Source: Klebsiella michiganensis (GTDB lineage Bacteria; Pseudomonadota; Gammaproteobacteria; Enterobacterales; Enterobacteriaceae). From it: a stretch of DNA of 64,000 nucleotides. The stretch's first letter is position 1. Each line of letters opens with the position of its first letter. Under the pieces are notes generated by a model that saw nothing but the letters and a program-made list of their open reading frames with translations, had not been told where the DNA came from and made no database searches. The stretch lies in assembly GCF_002925905.1 (NCBI RefSeq), contig NZ_PRDB01000004.1, positions 434,001 to 498,000 of the forward strand, written 5' to 3'. This document shows positions 19,406-29,381 of this stretch, one piece after another. The translations under genes and the position numbers were made by a program.

Positions 19406-19425
19406 ATGACATGCTCGAATGACAG
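19406..19425 (-). promoter_or_regulatory. Putative Pho box upstream of ugpB
   Basis: On the minus strand CTGTCAT (19425-19419) and ATGTCAT (19412-19406) are direct repeats matching the PhoB half-site. Their start-to-start distance is 13 nt, not the canonical 11. The surrounding sequence resembles the E. coli ugp promoter. Confidence 0.5.
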
Positions 19426-19614
19426 AAAAATAACTATTGCATTACAAAAATATTACAATAAATTGGCAAAAACATGATGAAACGGTGAAAAAAAAGTGGC
19501 AGGGAAATGGCAAAGCGAAAAAGAGAGGTGGTGCAGGCTACAGATAAGCGGGGATCTGTAGTTAAATAGGGGGCGTTAAACAGCACTCTCCGGCGAGCCG
19601 TCATAAGGAAAAAT

Positions 19615-20382
19615 ATGAAGACGCTTCATAAACCTACCGAACGCGTTTTACTCATTCTGGAAACCTTAGCCAACGCGGACGGAATGACGCTTTCCGAGCT
19701 ATCGCTCAAAACGGATATTTCAAAGGGAACCATTTTCCCGATCCTCAAATCGCTGCAGTACCGGAAATATATCAGCCACGACGATCGCAACGGCATATAT
19801 ACGCTGGGGATCTCGTGCGCGGTTCTGGCCAGCTCAACGGTGGAAAAAGAGTTCTGGCTGAAAACGATCAATAGCGAAATGCACGCGGTGGTCAATGAAT
19901 GCAATGAAGTTTGCCAGCTCGGCATTCTGGATGACGCCTGGGTGCTCTATGTTGATAAAGTTCAGGGCGACCAAACCGTGCAGCTGGTCTCTAAGGTAGG
20001 GACTCGCCTTCCGGCAATCTGCTCTGCCCTGGGCAAGGCGCTGCTGCATAAGCACCGCGACGAAGAGATCCTGGAGCTCTATCCGCAGGGTTTTCCTTCC
20101 GTTACCGCCCGCAGCGTAACGAATATGGCTCAGCTTCGTCAGCAGCTGGAATGGGTCGCCGCCAACGGTTATGCCATGGACGATCGGGAAATCAACGACG
20201 ATACCATCTGCTTTGCCGTCCCCCTGCTGCAGAAAGGCATTATTCTGGCGGCGATCAGCGTCTCATTGCCCTCTTTCCGCGCCAGCGATGAAAAAACGCA
20301 GCAGGTTATTCGCGCGTTAAAAGAGGCAAAGGGTCGTATCGAAAGCGTGCTGAATAAGCTGACTGATATTAAAAATTACTGA
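19615..20382 (+). CDS. IclR-family transcriptional regulator
   Basis: 255 aa. An N-terminal winged HTH (ERVLLILETLANADGMTLSE through ISKGTIFPILKSLQ, residues 9-49) is followed by an IclR effector domain with KVGTRLPAICSALGKALL and the ending SVSLPSFRASDEK. Start ATG 19615 follows CATAAGGAAAAAT. It is upstream of and co-oriented with an aldolase, a transporter and a dehydratase gene, so it most likely controls them through the palindromes at 20568-20594. The effector is unknown. It is not present at this site in E. coli K-12. Confidence 0.88.
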   Translation: MKTLHKPTERVLLILETLANADGMTLSELSLKTDISKGTIFPILKSLQYRKYISHDDRNGIYTLGISCAVLASSTVEKEFWLKTINSEMHAVVNECNEVCQLGILDDAWVLYVDKVQGDQTVQLVSKVGTRLPAICSALGKALLHKHRDEEILELYPQGFPSVTARSVTNMAQLRQQLEWVAANGYAMDDREINDDTICFAVPLLQKGIILAAISVSLPSFRASDEKTQQVIRALKEAKGRIESVLNKLTDIKNY

Positions 20383-20567
20383 TTTATTCGCCAGCGGTGC
20401 CGTCGGAATTGTGATTACCCACACAATACCGATATTTAATGATCCGCCGTGATGCCCGTCTCTTCTGCATAATTCCCTATTTATTCATTGAGTTAATCAA
20501 CTATCCATCCGCCTTTTACGCCATTTGACTTCACGTCGATGGCGTGTTTACTTATGCTTAATCGCAA

Positions 20568-20594
20568 ATACAAACAGTGTTTGTATATACGAAC
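20568..20594. promoter_or_regulatory. Three-half-site operator upstream of the sugar-acid operon
   Basis: ATACAAACA and TGTTTGTAT (20568-20586) form a perfect 19-bp palindrome around a single G. GTTTGTAT and ATACGAAC (20579-20594) form a second palindrome with one mismatch. The sites share the middle half-site. The block ends 16 nt before the aldolase start, a position where a bound repressor would block initiation. IclR-type regulators bind such palindromes, so the adjacent IclR gene is the likely partner. Confidence 0.6.
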
Positions 20595-20610
20595 AACAAA
20601 GAGGTTGAAT

Positions 20611-21510
20611 ATGCAAAGTCGTTACATCACCCCGGCAATAACGGTTTTTGATGAGCAGGGCAGGCTGGATCCTGACGGAAATTTTCGCCTGTACGATTTT
20701 ATTAAAAACAGCGTATCGGGATTTGTCGTCATGGGCAGTACCGGCGAGTTTTTCTCGCTGGATATGAAAACATCCCGTCAGATAATTCAAATGGCGGCAG
20801 AGTTCCCGCGCGAGGGAATAAAGGCCTATGCGGGTACCAGCCGCATGGATATTGACGAGTGCGTAGAGCTGGCAAACTATGCAGATGAGTGCGGGCTGGA
20901 TGGCGTCATGATTATCAGCCCGTGGTACTTCCGCCTGACTGATGAAGGCATTTATACATTTTATAGCCAGATTGCCCGCCGCACCGCCGCCAAAATATTC
21001 ATCTATAACTTTCCGGAGCGTACCGGCTATTGCGTCTCACCGGAGGTCTGTTTACGACTCGCCAGCGAGTTCCCAAATATTGTCGGTCTTAAAGACACCA
21101 TTCCGGACACCAATCACACGTCGCAGGTGATTCGCCAGGTAAAATCTGAACTACCGTATTTTGAAGTGTATGCCGGTTATGACAATAACTTCGCGCACAA
21201 TGTCCTGGCGGGGGGCGATGGATGTATTGGCGGGTTATCCAATATTTGCCCTGAAATATTCCGCGACTGGATGCAGGCATTTAACGATAACGATGTGCAG
21301 CAAATTTCGCGGTATCAGCAAAAAGTGGATGGGTTAATGGATATTTACGCGGTTAACGATCCGTTCATTCCAACATTTAAAAAAGCGTTACAGCTGCGCG
21401 GAATTATTCAGTCCGACCGCTGCACGCCACCGTTTAGCTCGCTCGCCACCTGCCAGACCGAAAGTATTCTGCGGATACTTTCCCGCGCTGGTATTGAAAT
21501 TAATGCCTGA
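20611..21510 (+). CDS. DHDPS/KDG-aldolase family lyase
   Basis: 299 aa from ATG 20611, behind AAAGAGGTTGAAT; a longer frame to 20539 runs through the operator. TIM-barrel class I aldolase family of DapA, NanA and YagE. The loop GSTGEF is at residues 42-47 (GGTGE-type), the catalytic Tyr132 is in IYNFPERTGY and the Schiff-base Lys161 is in VGLKDT. It probably cleaves or dehydrates a 2-keto-3-deoxy sugar acid made by the UxaA-like dehydratase downstream. The exact substrate cannot be told from sequence, and it is too divergent from DapA to be called dihydrodipicolinate synthase. Confidence 0.85.
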   Translation: MQSRYITPAITVFDEQGRLDPDGNFRLYDFIKNSVSGFVVMGSTGEFFSLDMKTSRQIIQMAAEFPREGIKAYAGTSRMDIDECVELANYADECGLDGVMIISPWYFRLTDEGIYTFYSQIARRTAAKIFIYNFPERTGYCVSPEVCLRLASEFPNIVGLKDTIPDTNHTSQVIRQVKSELPYFEVYAGYDNNFAHNVLAGGDGCIGGLSNICPEIFRDWMQAFNDNDVQQISRYQQKVDGLMDIYAVNDPFIPTFKKALQLRGIIQSDRCTPPFSSLATCQTESILRILSRAGIEINA

Positions 21511-21528
21511 CCCCCACGCGGAGGTATT

Positions 21529-22839
21529 ATGAAAACCATCACAGCTTACGACAATCCGGCCCTCAATTCCGCGATTACCAAATCATGGAAGCGCCTGGTG
21601 CCACTGATGTTTATTTTGTACTTCATCGCCTTTATCGACAGGGTGAACGTGGGATTCGCCAAAGAGGCGATGCAGGTGGATATTGGGCTCTCCAATTCCG
21701 CCTTCGCCCTCGGCGCGGGGATCTTTTTCGCCGCCTATGCGCTGTTTGGTATTCCCGCTAACCTGATTCTGAATAAAATCGGCGCGCAAAAATGGTTAAG
21801 CATCACCACCGCGCTGTGGGGCGTTCTCTCTGCCCTCACCGGACTGGTGCAGACGGAAACCCAGTTTATTGTTCTGCGCTTTTTACTGGGGTTAGGCGAA
21901 GCCGGTTTTTATCCCGGTATTCTGCTGCTGGCCTCAATCTACTTTCCCAATAAAGTTCGCGCCTCCGTCGTCGGTATCTTCGTGCTCGGCGTGCCGCTGG
22001 CATTAACCTTAGGCTCGCCCATCTCCGGGGCGCTTCTGGAAATGCACGGCTTCCTCGGCAAACCCGGCTGGTTCTGGATGTTCTTTATCGAAGGCATTCC
22101 GGCGGTCATCATGGGGATCTTTGCCTGGTTCTGGCTTGATGATACGCCGGCCAAAGCGCGATTCCTGAACGACGAAGAGAAAAAAGCGCTGATTGCTCAG
22201 CTTCAGCAGGAGCAGCGGCAGACGGAAACCAGCAGCGTCGGCACCGCCCTGAAAAGCCTGAAAGTCTGGCACCTGGCGCTGATCTACGGCACCATCCAGA
22301 TCAGTGTTTACGGTCTGATGTTCTTCCTGCCTTCGCAAGTCGCCTCGCTAATGGGCTCCACCCTCGGCTTTAAGGAGTCGCTGGTTGCCGCCATTCCGTG
22401 GGCCTGCTCCGCCGTCGGCGTCTATTACATTCCGCGTCTGGCGGACAAAATGCCGGCCCGTCGGGTGCTGATTTCAGTCATCTGTATGCTGGCGGCGGCG
22501 CTGGGGCTGTTTGTTTCTGCCTGGTCCGGCCCGGTACTCGCCATTGCCGCGCTCTCGCTGTCGGCCATCGGCTTCCTCTCCGTGCAACCTATCTTCTGGA
22601 CTTTCCCGGCGCAGATTGTGTCAGGCTCGGCGCTGGCCGCCAGTATCGGCTTTTGCACCACCATGGGCGCATTTTGCAGCTTCCTCGCGCCGCTGATTCG
22701 CGTTGAGGTCGATGCCTTCTTCGGCAACGATTCGGCGGGTCTGGTCGCCCTGTCGCTCATCACCGTCTGCTGCGCGCTGCTGATTGCCGCCCTTGCCGGC
22801 AGAAAAGCGACAAACGGCGTCGCGGTCCCCCATCACTAA
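21529..22839 (+). CDS. MFS transporter, anion:cation symporter type (sugar acid)
   Basis: 436 aa with 12 predicted membrane segments. The family motif is ILYFIAFIDRVNVGFAKEAM near residues 28-47, and RFLLGLGEAGFYPGILL near 113 is typical of GudP, RhmT and tartrate-type carriers. Start ATG 21529 follows GCGGAGGTATT, 18 nt after the aldolase stop. Operon context points to uptake of the sugar acid degraded by its neighbours. Confidence 0.88.
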   Translation: MKTITAYDNPALNSAITKSWKRLVPLMFILYFIAFIDRVNVGFAKEAMQVDIGLSNSAFALGAGIFFAAYALFGIPANLILNKIGAQKWLSITTALWGVLSALTGLVQTETQFIVLRFLLGLGEAGFYPGILLLASIYFPNKVRASVVGIFVLGVPLALTLGSPISGALLEMHGFLGKPGWFWMFFIEGIPAVIMGIFAWFWLDDTPAKARFLNDEEKKALIAQLQQEQRQTETSSVGTALKSLKVWHLALIYGTIQISVYGLMFFLPSQVASLMGSTLGFKESLVAAIPWACSAVGVYYIPRLADKMPARRVLISVICMLAAALGLFVSAWSGPVLAIAALSLSAIGFLSVQPIFWTFPAQIVSGSALAASIGFCTTMGAFCSFLAPLIRVEVDAFFGNDSAGLVALSLITVCCALLIAALAGRKATNGVAVPHH

Positions 22840-22872
22840 GTCCTGATGCGCTTATAACAAAGGATAATGAAC

Positions 22873-24468
22873 ATGCAGACCATCTTAAAAATTGACCCTA
22901 CCGATAACCTGATCGTTGCGCTGCAGGACTTACGCAAAGAGCAGCGGGTTCACTGGAACGATGAAGCCTACGTTCTGCGTAGCGATGTCAAAGCCAAACA
23001 TAAATTCGCCACCGAGGATATTGCGCCCGGCGATATCGTGTCGCTGTACGGCGTTCCGGTCGGCAAAGCGACGCGCCCCATCACCCGCGGCGAAGCCATT
23101 ACCACTGAGAATATCAAACACTACGCGGCCCCGGTTTCGCTTGACGACGTCGCGCCCTATGACTGGCAGCAGCCGGATGTTTCCGCCTGGCAGCAGCGGA
23201 CTTTCAAGGGGATCGTGCGCGAAGATGGCCGGGTCGCCACCGCGAACTACTGGCTGGTCATTCCGCTGGTATTCTGTGAAAACCGCAACGTTCAGCGCGT
23301 CACCGATGCGCTGAACGACGCCCTCGGCTACGCCAATAACGGCCTGAAAAATTTTGCTCGCCAGGTGACGTCGGCAGGAGTATTAAACGATACCCGGCAT
23401 CTGCCCTTCCCGCATCTTGACGGCATCCGCTGTATTACCGTCAATTCCGGCTGCGGCGGCGCCACCTCGGACAGCATGACGATGTGCGACGTGCTGGCCG
23501 CCTATTCCGATCATCCCAACGTTCTTGGCGTGACGGTTTTTGCCCTCGGCTGTGAAAAAGCGCGGATTGTTGATTTCAACACCGCGCTGGCGAAGCGCAA
23601 CCCGAATTTCAACAAACCGATTATTTACTTCAGACAGCAGGACTGGAGTAGCGAAGAAAAAATGATGCAGGATGCGTTGACTGAAACCTATAACGCGATC
23701 CGCGAAGCCCCCGTCGCCGAGCGGCAGGACGTCCCGCTCTCCCACCTCAAAATCGGCGTTAAGTGCGGCGCTTCTGACGGGTTCTCGGGGATCAGCGCTA
23801 ACCCGGCGATGGGCGAAGTGTCGGATCGTCTTGTCGCCCTCGGCGGCGCGTCGGGGCTGGCGGAATTCCCCGAGCTGTGCGGCGCTGAAGGGGATATCGT
23901 GCAACGCTGCGCGACCCGCGAGCTGAAAGAGAAGTTTTTGTCGCTGATGAAAAACTATGAGCATGTCGCGAACTTCTTCGGTACCACCATCGCCGATAAT
24001 CCCAGCCCGGGAAACATTGCCGATGGGCTGATCACTGACGCCATCAAATCCGCCGGCGCGGCGAAAAAAGGCGGCAGAGCGCCGGTAAGCGCGGTATGCG
24101 ACTACGCCGAACCGATGGGAGAAAGCGGCCTTTCGCTGGTCTGCACGCCGGGCAACGATGTGGACGCGGTAACGGGCCTGGTCGCGGCGGGGTGCAACGT
24201 GGTGATCTTCTCAACCGGGTTAGGTACGCCGACGGGGAACCCTATCGTTCCGGTGCTTAAGGTTTCAACCAACTCCGCGCTGGCGAAAAAGATGCCGGAT
24301 ATTATCGATTATGACTGCGGGCCGATTATCGAAGGCACGCCGCTGGCGGACATCGCCGACGGCCTGTTTGAGAAAATCATCGCCACCGCCAGTGGGACCT
24401 GGCGCACCAAAGCGGATGCGCTCGAACAGTATGATTTTATGCTGTGGAAACGCTCTCTGGAGCTGTAG
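22873..24468 (+). CDS. UxaA/GarD-family sugar-acid dehydratase
   Basis: 531 aa from ATG 22873, which is 8 nt behind AAAGGA; ATG 22867 is only 2 nt behind it. An N-terminal SAF domain (about residues 1-90) is followed by the altronate/galactarate dehydratase domains with NSGCGGATSDSMTMCD, KCGASDGFSGISANPAMGEV and STGLGTPTGNP. It resembles UxaA (D-altronate dehydratase) more than GarD. It would convert an aldonate or aldarate to its 2-keto-3-deoxy form for the aldolase. No KDG kinase is present, which suggests a non-phosphorylative route. Confidence 0.86.
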   Translation: MQTILKIDPTDNLIVALQDLRKEQRVHWNDEAYVLRSDVKAKHKFATEDIAPGDIVSLYGVPVGKATRPITRGEAITTENIKHYAAPVSLDDVAPYDWQQPDVSAWQQRTFKGIVREDGRVATANYWLVIPLVFCENRNVQRVTDALNDALGYANNGLKNFARQVTSAGVLNDTRHLPFPHLDGIRCITVNSGCGGATSDSMTMCDVLAAYSDHPNVLGVTVFALGCEKARIVDFNTALAKRNPNFNKPIIYFRQQDWSSEEKMMQDALTETYNAIREAPVAERQDVPLSHLKIGVKCGASDGFSGISANPAMGEVSDRLVALGGASGLAEFPELCGAEGDIVQRCATRELKEKFLSLMKNYEHVANFFGTTIADNPSPGNIADGLITDAIKSAGAAKKGGRAPVSAVCDYAEPMGESGLSLVCTPGNDVDAVTGLVAAGCNVVIFSTGLGTPTGNPIVPVLKVSTNSALAKKMPDIIDYDCGPIIEGTPLADIADGLFEKIIATASGTWRTKADALEQYDFMLWKRSLEL

Positions 24469-24477
24469 TAGCCAGGT

Positions 24478-24505
24478 AAAACGCCCGGCAGATGCCGGGC
24501 GTTTT
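24478..24505. terminator. Bidirectional terminator between the dehydratase gene and livF
   Basis: AAAACGCCCGGC and GCCGGGCGTTTT enclose AGAT, with T-runs on both strands. It serves both the plus-strand operon and livKHMGF. Confidence 0.9.
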
Positions 24506-24512
24506 GTCTTCA

Positions 24513-25226
24513 CTACCCGCCCAGATAGGCGCTGCGTACCGCTTCATTCGCCAGCAGCGCGTCGCCGGTATCCTCAAGCACCACGTGGCCGTTTTCCAGC
24601 ACGTAGCCGCGGTCGGCCAGCTTCAGCGCCTGGTTGGCGTTCTGCTCGACGAGGAAGATGGTCATTCCCTGCTCGCGCAGCTGTTCGATGGTATCGAAGA
24701 TTTGCTGAATGATAATCGGCGCCAGACCGAGCGAAGGCTCATCCAGCAGCAGCAGGCGCGGCTGGCTCATCAGCGCGCGCCCGATAGCCAGCATCTGCTG
24801 CTCGCCGCCGGACATGGTGCCCGCCCGCTGAACCCGGCGCTCATGCAGGCGCGGAAACAGCTCATACACCCATTTGATGCGGGTCTGGAACTGATCGCGG
24901 TCGGCAAAAAAACCGCCCATCGCCAGGTTCTCTTCCACCGTCATCCGCGAGAAAACGCGGCGCCCTTCCGGCACGATCGCCACCGCTTCGCGCATGATTT
25001 TCGCCGTCTGCCAGTCGGTAATATCTTTACCGTCGAAAACCACGCGGCCGCTGGAGGCGCGCGGGTCGCCGCACAGGGTACCCAGCAGAGTCGTTTTTCC
25101 CGCGCCGTTGGCGCCAATCAGGGTGACAATCTCTCCCTGATTGATATGCAGACTGACGTTGTGCAGCGCCTGGATTTTGCCGTAATGCGCGCTGACGTTG
25201 TCAAAAGATAACATCACTTTTTCCAT
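24513..25226 (-). CDS. livF: Branched-chain amino acid ABC transporter ATPase LivF
   Basis: 237 aa from ATG 25226 (MEKVMLSFDNVSAHYG), equal to E. coli. Walker A is GANGAGKTT, the signature is MSGGEQQMLAIGRA and Walker B is LLLLDEPSLGLAP. An in-frame ATG at 25244 overlaps the livG stop (TAATG) and would add six residues, so coupled initiation there is possible. It is the last gene of livKHMGF. Confidence 0.95.
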   Translation of the reverse strand: MEKVMLSFDNVSAHYGKIQALHNVSLHINQGEIVTLIGANGAGKTTLLGTLCGDPRASSGRVVFDGKDITDWQTAKIMREAVAIVPEGRRVFSRMTVEENLAMGGFFADRDQFQTRIKWVYELFPRLHERRVQRAGTMSGGEQQMLAIGRALMSQPRLLLLDEPSLGLAPIIIQQIFDTIEQLREQGMTIFLVEQNANQALKLADRGYVLENGHVVLEDTGDALLANEAVRSAYLGG

Positions 25227-25243
25227 CTTATGCGTCACCACCA

Positions 25244-26011
25244 TTATGCTTCACCTAAATAGGCGCGGATCACGTCCGGGTTGTTGCGGATCTCTTCCGG
25301 CGTACCGTTGGCCAGCGGCGTGCCCTGGTTTACCACGTAAATACGATCGGAAATGCCCATCACCAGCTTCATATCGTGCTCAATCAGCAGGATGGTGGTG
25401 TTGTGATGGCTGCGCAGCTCGACGATCAGTTCGTCCAGCTCTTTGGTCTCTTTCGGGTTCAGCCCCGCCGCGGGCTCATCCAGCATCAGGATTTCCGGCT
25501 GGGTCACCATACAGCGGGCAATCTCCAGACGGCGCTGGTCGCCGTAGGCCAGGTTACTGGCCTGCCGGTTGGCGTGCTCAAGCAGGCCAATACGTTCAAG
25601 CCAGGTCGCGGCGCGGTCCAGCGCTTCGCTCTGGGCGCGGCGGAAGGATGGCGTCTTCAGCAGGCCGGAGAAAACCCCGGTTTTCAGCTGCTGATGCTGC
25701 GCCACCAGCAGGTTTTCAATCACCGTCATTTCGCGGAACAGACGCACGTGCTGGAACGTTCGCACTACGCCCATACGGGCGATCTGCTGGCCCGGCAGCC
25801 CTTCCAGATGCTGGTCGCGCAGCATAATGGTGCCGCCGGTTGGCTTATAGAAGCCGGTCAGGCAGTTGAAGACGGTGGTTTTGCCCGCGCCGTTAGGGCC
25901 GATAAGCGAAACGATTTCCCGCTCGCGCAGCTCCAGCGACACGTTGTTGACCGCCAGCAGGCCGCCAAAACGCATCATCAAACCGTTTACGGATAATAAT
26001 GGCTGACTCAT
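25244..26011 (-). CDS. livG: Branched-chain amino acid ABC transporter ATPase LivG
   Basis: 255 aa, equal to E. coli. Walker A is GPNGAGKTT, the short LivG-type signature is [12 protein letters not shown] and Walker B is [13 protein letters not shown]. It overlaps the livM stop by ATGA. It works with LivF to energise LivHM. Confidence 0.96.
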   Translation of the reverse strand: MSQPLLSVNGLMMRFGGLLAVNNVSLELREREIVSLIGPNGAGKTTVFNCLTGFYKPTGGTIMLRDQHLEGLPGQQIARMGVVRTFQHVRLFREMTVIENLLVAQHQQLKTGVFSGLLKTPSFRRAQSEALDRAATWLERIGLLEHANRQASNLAYGDQRRLEIARCMVTQPEILMLDEPAAGLNPKETKELDELIVELRSHHNTTILLIEHDMKLVMGISDRIYVVNQGTPLANGTPEEIRNNPDVIRAYLGEA

Positions 26012-27288
26012 GCCTGCTCTCCTTCTTTGGCCTGCCCACTTTTCAGCTTCAGCTGCGGACGGGTCATCGGCAGAAGCCCCTGCGGACGCCAGATCATCAT
26101 CAGTACCATCAGCGCACCCAGCATCAGCATGCTGTATTCATTGAAATCACGCATCAGCTCGCGCGAAACGACCAGCAGAACCGCCGCCAGGATCACCGCG
26201 AACTGGGAGCCCATACCGCCGAGAACCACAATCGCCAGCACAAAGGCCGACTCGGCGAAGGTAAAGGATTCCGGGCTGACGAAGCCCTGACGGGCGGCGA
26301 ACAGGGTGCCGGCAAAACCGGCAAACGCGGCGCTGATGGTAAAGGCGGTCAGCTTGATGCGCGTCGGGCTGAGGCCCAGCGAGCGGCAGGCAATCTCATC
26401 TTCACGCAGCGCTTCCCACGCACGGCCCAGCGGCATACGCAGCAGGCGGTTAATCACGAACAGGCTTAACACCACCAGCAGCAGAGCGACCAGGTAGAGG
26501 AAAATCACGCGATCGGAGGGATCGTACTTCACGCCGAAGAAGTTGCTGAACGTATCCCAGCCGCCTTCACGGGCGCTGCGGCTGAATTCAAGGCCGAACA
26601 GCGTCGGTTTCGGGATCTGGCTGATGCCGTTCGGGCCACCGGTTATTTCGGTGTTGTTAAGCAGCAGGATGCGCACGATTTCGCCAAAGCCAAGCGTGAC
26701 AATCGCCAGATAGTCGCCGCGCAGGCGCAGGACCGGGAAGCCAAGCAGGAAGCCCGCCGCCGCCGACACCAGCCCCGCCAGCGGCAGGCAGGTCCAGAAG
26801 CCCAGACCGTAATAGTGGTTCAGCAGCGCGAAGGTATAGGCGCCGATGGCGTAGAAACCGCCGTAGCCCAGCACCAGCAAGCCGGAAAGCCCCACCACCA
26901 CGTTAAGGCCCAGGCCGAGGATGATATAGATCATCGTCAGGGTAGCGATATCCACCGTCCCGCGCGACACCATAAACGGCCACGCCACGGCGATAACCAG
27001 CAGGGCGATCAGGAACAGCTTCTGTTTTACCGTCGAACCGTCGATAGCCGGCAGAATAAACTTCGGCCCGGAGACGTTCTTCATGGTTTTCTGGAAAACG
27101 GGACGCAGCAGCTGGAAGAAGAAAACCACTGCGGTTCCGATAAAGATCCACTGCCAGCGGATATCGGCGGCGGTATCCACCACCAGCTTCGTGCCGTCCA
27201 GCTCCAGCTGCACGCCCATAAAGACGCCCGCCAGGATAAAGAACATCACCGCGGACAGCAGCGCCATCGCAAAATGCATCGGTTTCAT
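26008..27288 (-). CDS. livM: Branched-chain amino acid ABC transporter permease LivM
   Basis: 426 aa (E. coli 425). An N-terminal extension of about 90 residues with two membrane segments precedes the conserved permease core ([20 protein letters not shown]). The ATPase-contact loop is [18 protein letters not shown]. It overlaps livH and livG by ATGA on both sides. Confidence 0.96.
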   Translation of the reverse strand: MKPMHFAMALLSAVMFFILAGVFMGVQLELDGTKLVVDTAADIRWQWIFIGTAVVFFFQLLRPVFQKTMKNVSGPKFILPAIDGSTVKQKLFLIALLVIAVAWPFMVSRGTVDIATLTMIYIILGLGLNVVVGLSGLLVLGYGGFYAIGAYTFALLNHYYGLGFWTCLPLAGLVSAAAGFLLGFPVLRLRGDYLAIVTLGFGEIVRILLLNNTEITGGPNGISQIPKPTLFGLEFSRSAREGGWDTFSNFFGVKYDPSDRVIFLYLVALLLVVLSLFVINRLLRMPLGRAWEALREDEIACRSLGLSPTRIKLTAFTISAAFAGFAGTLFAARQGFVSPESFTFAESAFVLAIVVLGGMGSQFAVILAAVLLVVSRELMRDFNEYSMLMLGALMVLMMIWRPQGLLPMTRPQLKLKSGQAKEGEQA

Positions 27289-28211
27289 ACTTTTTCTACC
27301 TCCGGACGGCCCAGGATACCGGTAGGCATCACCAGCAGAACCAGGATCAGCAGCGCGAAGGAGACCACGTCTTTATATTCCGTACTGAGATAGGCAGAAG
27401 AGAGCGCTTCGGCGATACCGAGGATCAGCCCGCCGATCATCGCCCCGGGAATGCTGCCGATGCCGCCCAACACCGCGGCGGTAAAGGCCTTCATCCCGGC
27501 CATAAAGCCGATGTACGGGTTGATTACGCCGTAGAACTGACCGAGCAGAACGCCGGCAACCGCCGCCATTGCCGCGCCGATCACAAACGTCAGCGCAATC
27601 ACCCGGTCGGTGTTAATCCCGAGCAGGCTGGCCATTTTCAGGTCTTCAGCGCAGGCGCGGCAGGCGCGCCCCATGCGGGAATAGCGGATAAACAGCGTCA
27701 GCGCCAGCATGGCGATAAACGTCACCACCCAGATAACCAGCTGCATGGTGGTGATAGTGGCGGTGAAGTTATCGCTGCTGCCCACCGTCCACTGGCCGTT
27801 GAACAGGCTCGGCAGCGCGACATCGCGTGAACCTTCCGTCAGGCTGACGTAGTTTTGCAGGAAGATGGACATCCCGATGGCGGAGATCAGCGCAATCAGG
27901 CGTTTTGAGCTGCGCACCGGCCGGTAGGCCACGCGTTCGATACTCCAGCCGTAGGCGCTGGCAATCACGATAGCGCCGACGAATCCGGCGGCAACCAGCA
28001 GCCAGCTGGTATCAATGCCCATCATCATCAGGGCGGCAATGATCATGAAGGAGACGTAGCTGCCAATCATATAGACCTCGCCGTGGGCGAAGTTGATCAT
28101 ACCGATAATGCCGTACACCATGGTATAGCCGATGGCAATCAGCGCATAGGTGCTTCCCAGCGTGACGCCGTTAAACATCTGCTGCAGAAAATAGAGAAAC
28201 TGCTCGGACAT
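27285..28211 (-). CDS. livH: Branched-chain amino acid ABC transporter permease LivH
   Basis: 308 aa from ATG 28211 ([20 protein letters not shown]), equal to E. coli; the longer frame to 28244 starts within the intergenic hairpin region. It has the family motif [16 protein letters not shown] and the coupling loop [18 protein letters not shown]. It pairs with LivM. Confidence 0.96.
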   Translation of the reverse strand: MSEQFLYFLQQMFNGVTLGSTYALIAIGYTMVYGIIGMINFAHGEVYMIGSYVSFMIIAALMMMGIDTSWLLVAAGFVGAIVIASAYGWSIERVAYRPVRSSKRLIALISAIGMSIFLQNYVSLTEGSRDVALPSLFNGQWTVGSSDNFTATITTMQLVIWVVTFIAMLALTLFIRYSRMGRACRACAEDLKMASLLGINTDRVIALTFVIGAAMAAVAGVLLGQFYGVINPYIGFMAGMKAFTAAVLGGIGSIPGAMIGGLILGIAEALSSAYLSTEYKDVVSFALLILVLLVMPTGILGRPEVEKV

Positions 28212-28229
28212 AAGGTAACCTTTTTCTAC

Positions 28230-28250
28230 CCGCCCGCTTTGCACGGGCGG
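28230..28250. promoter_or_regulatory. Hairpin between livK and livH
   Basis: CCGCCCG and CGGGCGG enclose 7 nt and have no T-run. It lies just after livK in the operon, where it could protect the livK part of the mRNA and reduce read-through into livHMGF. Confidence 0.5.
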
Positions 28251-28271
28251 TGGGATAACTTGTCTTATGGC

Positions 28272-29381
28272 TTATTTCGCGAGGGTGGATGACCCGTCCG
28301 CGTGCCACTGGAAGACACCAAATTCAAATCCCTTCAAATCGCCTTTTTCGTCCCAATTCAGCGGCCCAATCACGGTTTTCGCGCCGTGAGCTTTTAGATC
28401 TTTGATTAAATCCAGCGGCTCCTGGCTTCCGGCCCGGTCCATCGCCTGCGCCAGCGACTGCACGGCGGCGTAGGTGATCCAGACATACGGACCGCTCGGG
28501 TCTTTCTTCTCGGCTTTGAGCGCGTCAACGATAGCGCTGTTGGCCGGGTCCTGGTCATAGCGTTTTGGCATCGTCACCAGCATGCCTTCCGCCGCATCGC
28601 CCGCGATGTTGGACAGCGACGCGTTACCCACGCCTTCCGGGCCCATAAACACGGTTTTCAGGCCCACGGAGCGCGCCTGGCGCAGCATCTGGCCCATTTC
28701 CGGGTAGTAGCCGCCGTAGTAAACGAAGTCGATATTCTCTTTTTTCAGGCGCGCCAGCAGCGCGGAGAAGTCTTTTTCACCGGCGGTAATGCCGTCGAAG
28801 AAGACGATATTCGCGCCGCCTTTTTTCAGGCTATCCTGGACGGAACGCGCCAGGCCTTCGCCGTACTGCTGCTTATCATGAATGATAGCAATACGCTGCG
28901 GCTTGACGGTTTCCATGATGTATTTTGCGGCGGTCGGCCCCTGCGAAGAGTCCAGACCGGCGGTACGCATGATGTACTGATAGCCGCGCTGGGTCAGCTC
29001 CGGGTTGGTCGCGCCCGGGGAGATCATCAGAATGCCTTCATCTTCATAGATATCGGATGCCGGCTGGGTGGAAGAAGAGCAGAGGTGGCCGATAACGTAC
29101 TGAATGCCGTCATTGACGATTTTGTTCGCCACCGCAACGGCCTGTTTCGGGTCGCAGGCGTCATCGTACTCCACGGCAACCAGCTTATCGCCCTTGATGC
29201 CGCCCTGGGCATTAATATCTTTGATCGCCTGACGCGCGCCGTTGAATTCCATATCGCCCCACTGGGCTACCGGGCCAGACATCGCGCCAACAACGGCGAC
29301 CTTAATATCTTTGGCAAAAGCCGCCTGGGACATCGCCAGTGCGACTAACCCCGCGATAACCGTTTTCGCGTTCCTTTTCAT
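28272..29381 (-). CDS. livK: Leucine-specific periplasmic binding protein LivK
   Basis: 369 aa from ATG 29381, equal to E. coli. The signal peptide is cleaved after MSQAAFA (residue 23). The mature protein begins [20 protein letters not shown], a type I periplasmic binding fold with the CDPKQAV and [12 protein letters not shown] motifs shared with LivJ. It delivers leucine to LivHMGF. It is about 75% alike LivJ by eye, so the two are paralogues. Confidence 0.95.
   Translation of the reverse strand: MKRNAKTVIAGLVALAMSQAAFAKDIKVAVVGAMSGPVAQWGDMEFNGARQAIKDINAQGGIKGDKLVAVEYDDACDPKQAVAVANKIVNDGIQYVIGHLCSSSTQPASDIYEDEGILMISPGATNPELTQRGYQYIMRTAGLDSSQGPTAAKYIMETVKPQRIAIIHDKQQYGEGLARSVQDSLKKGGANIVFFDGITAGEKDFSALLARLKKENIDFVYYGGYYPEMGQMLRQARSVGLKTVFMGPEGVGNASLSNIAGDAAEGMLVTMPKRYDQDPANSAIVDALKAEKKDPSGPYVWITYAAVQSLAQAMDRAGSQEPLDLIKDLKAHGAKTVIGPLNWDEKGDLKGFEFGVFQWHADGSSTLAK

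Noticed and set aside
20539..20610. Upstream start for the aldolase gene adding 24 residues
   Set aside because: The extension runs through the palindromic operator, is unlike the family N-terminus, and ATG 20611 has a proper ribosome binding site.
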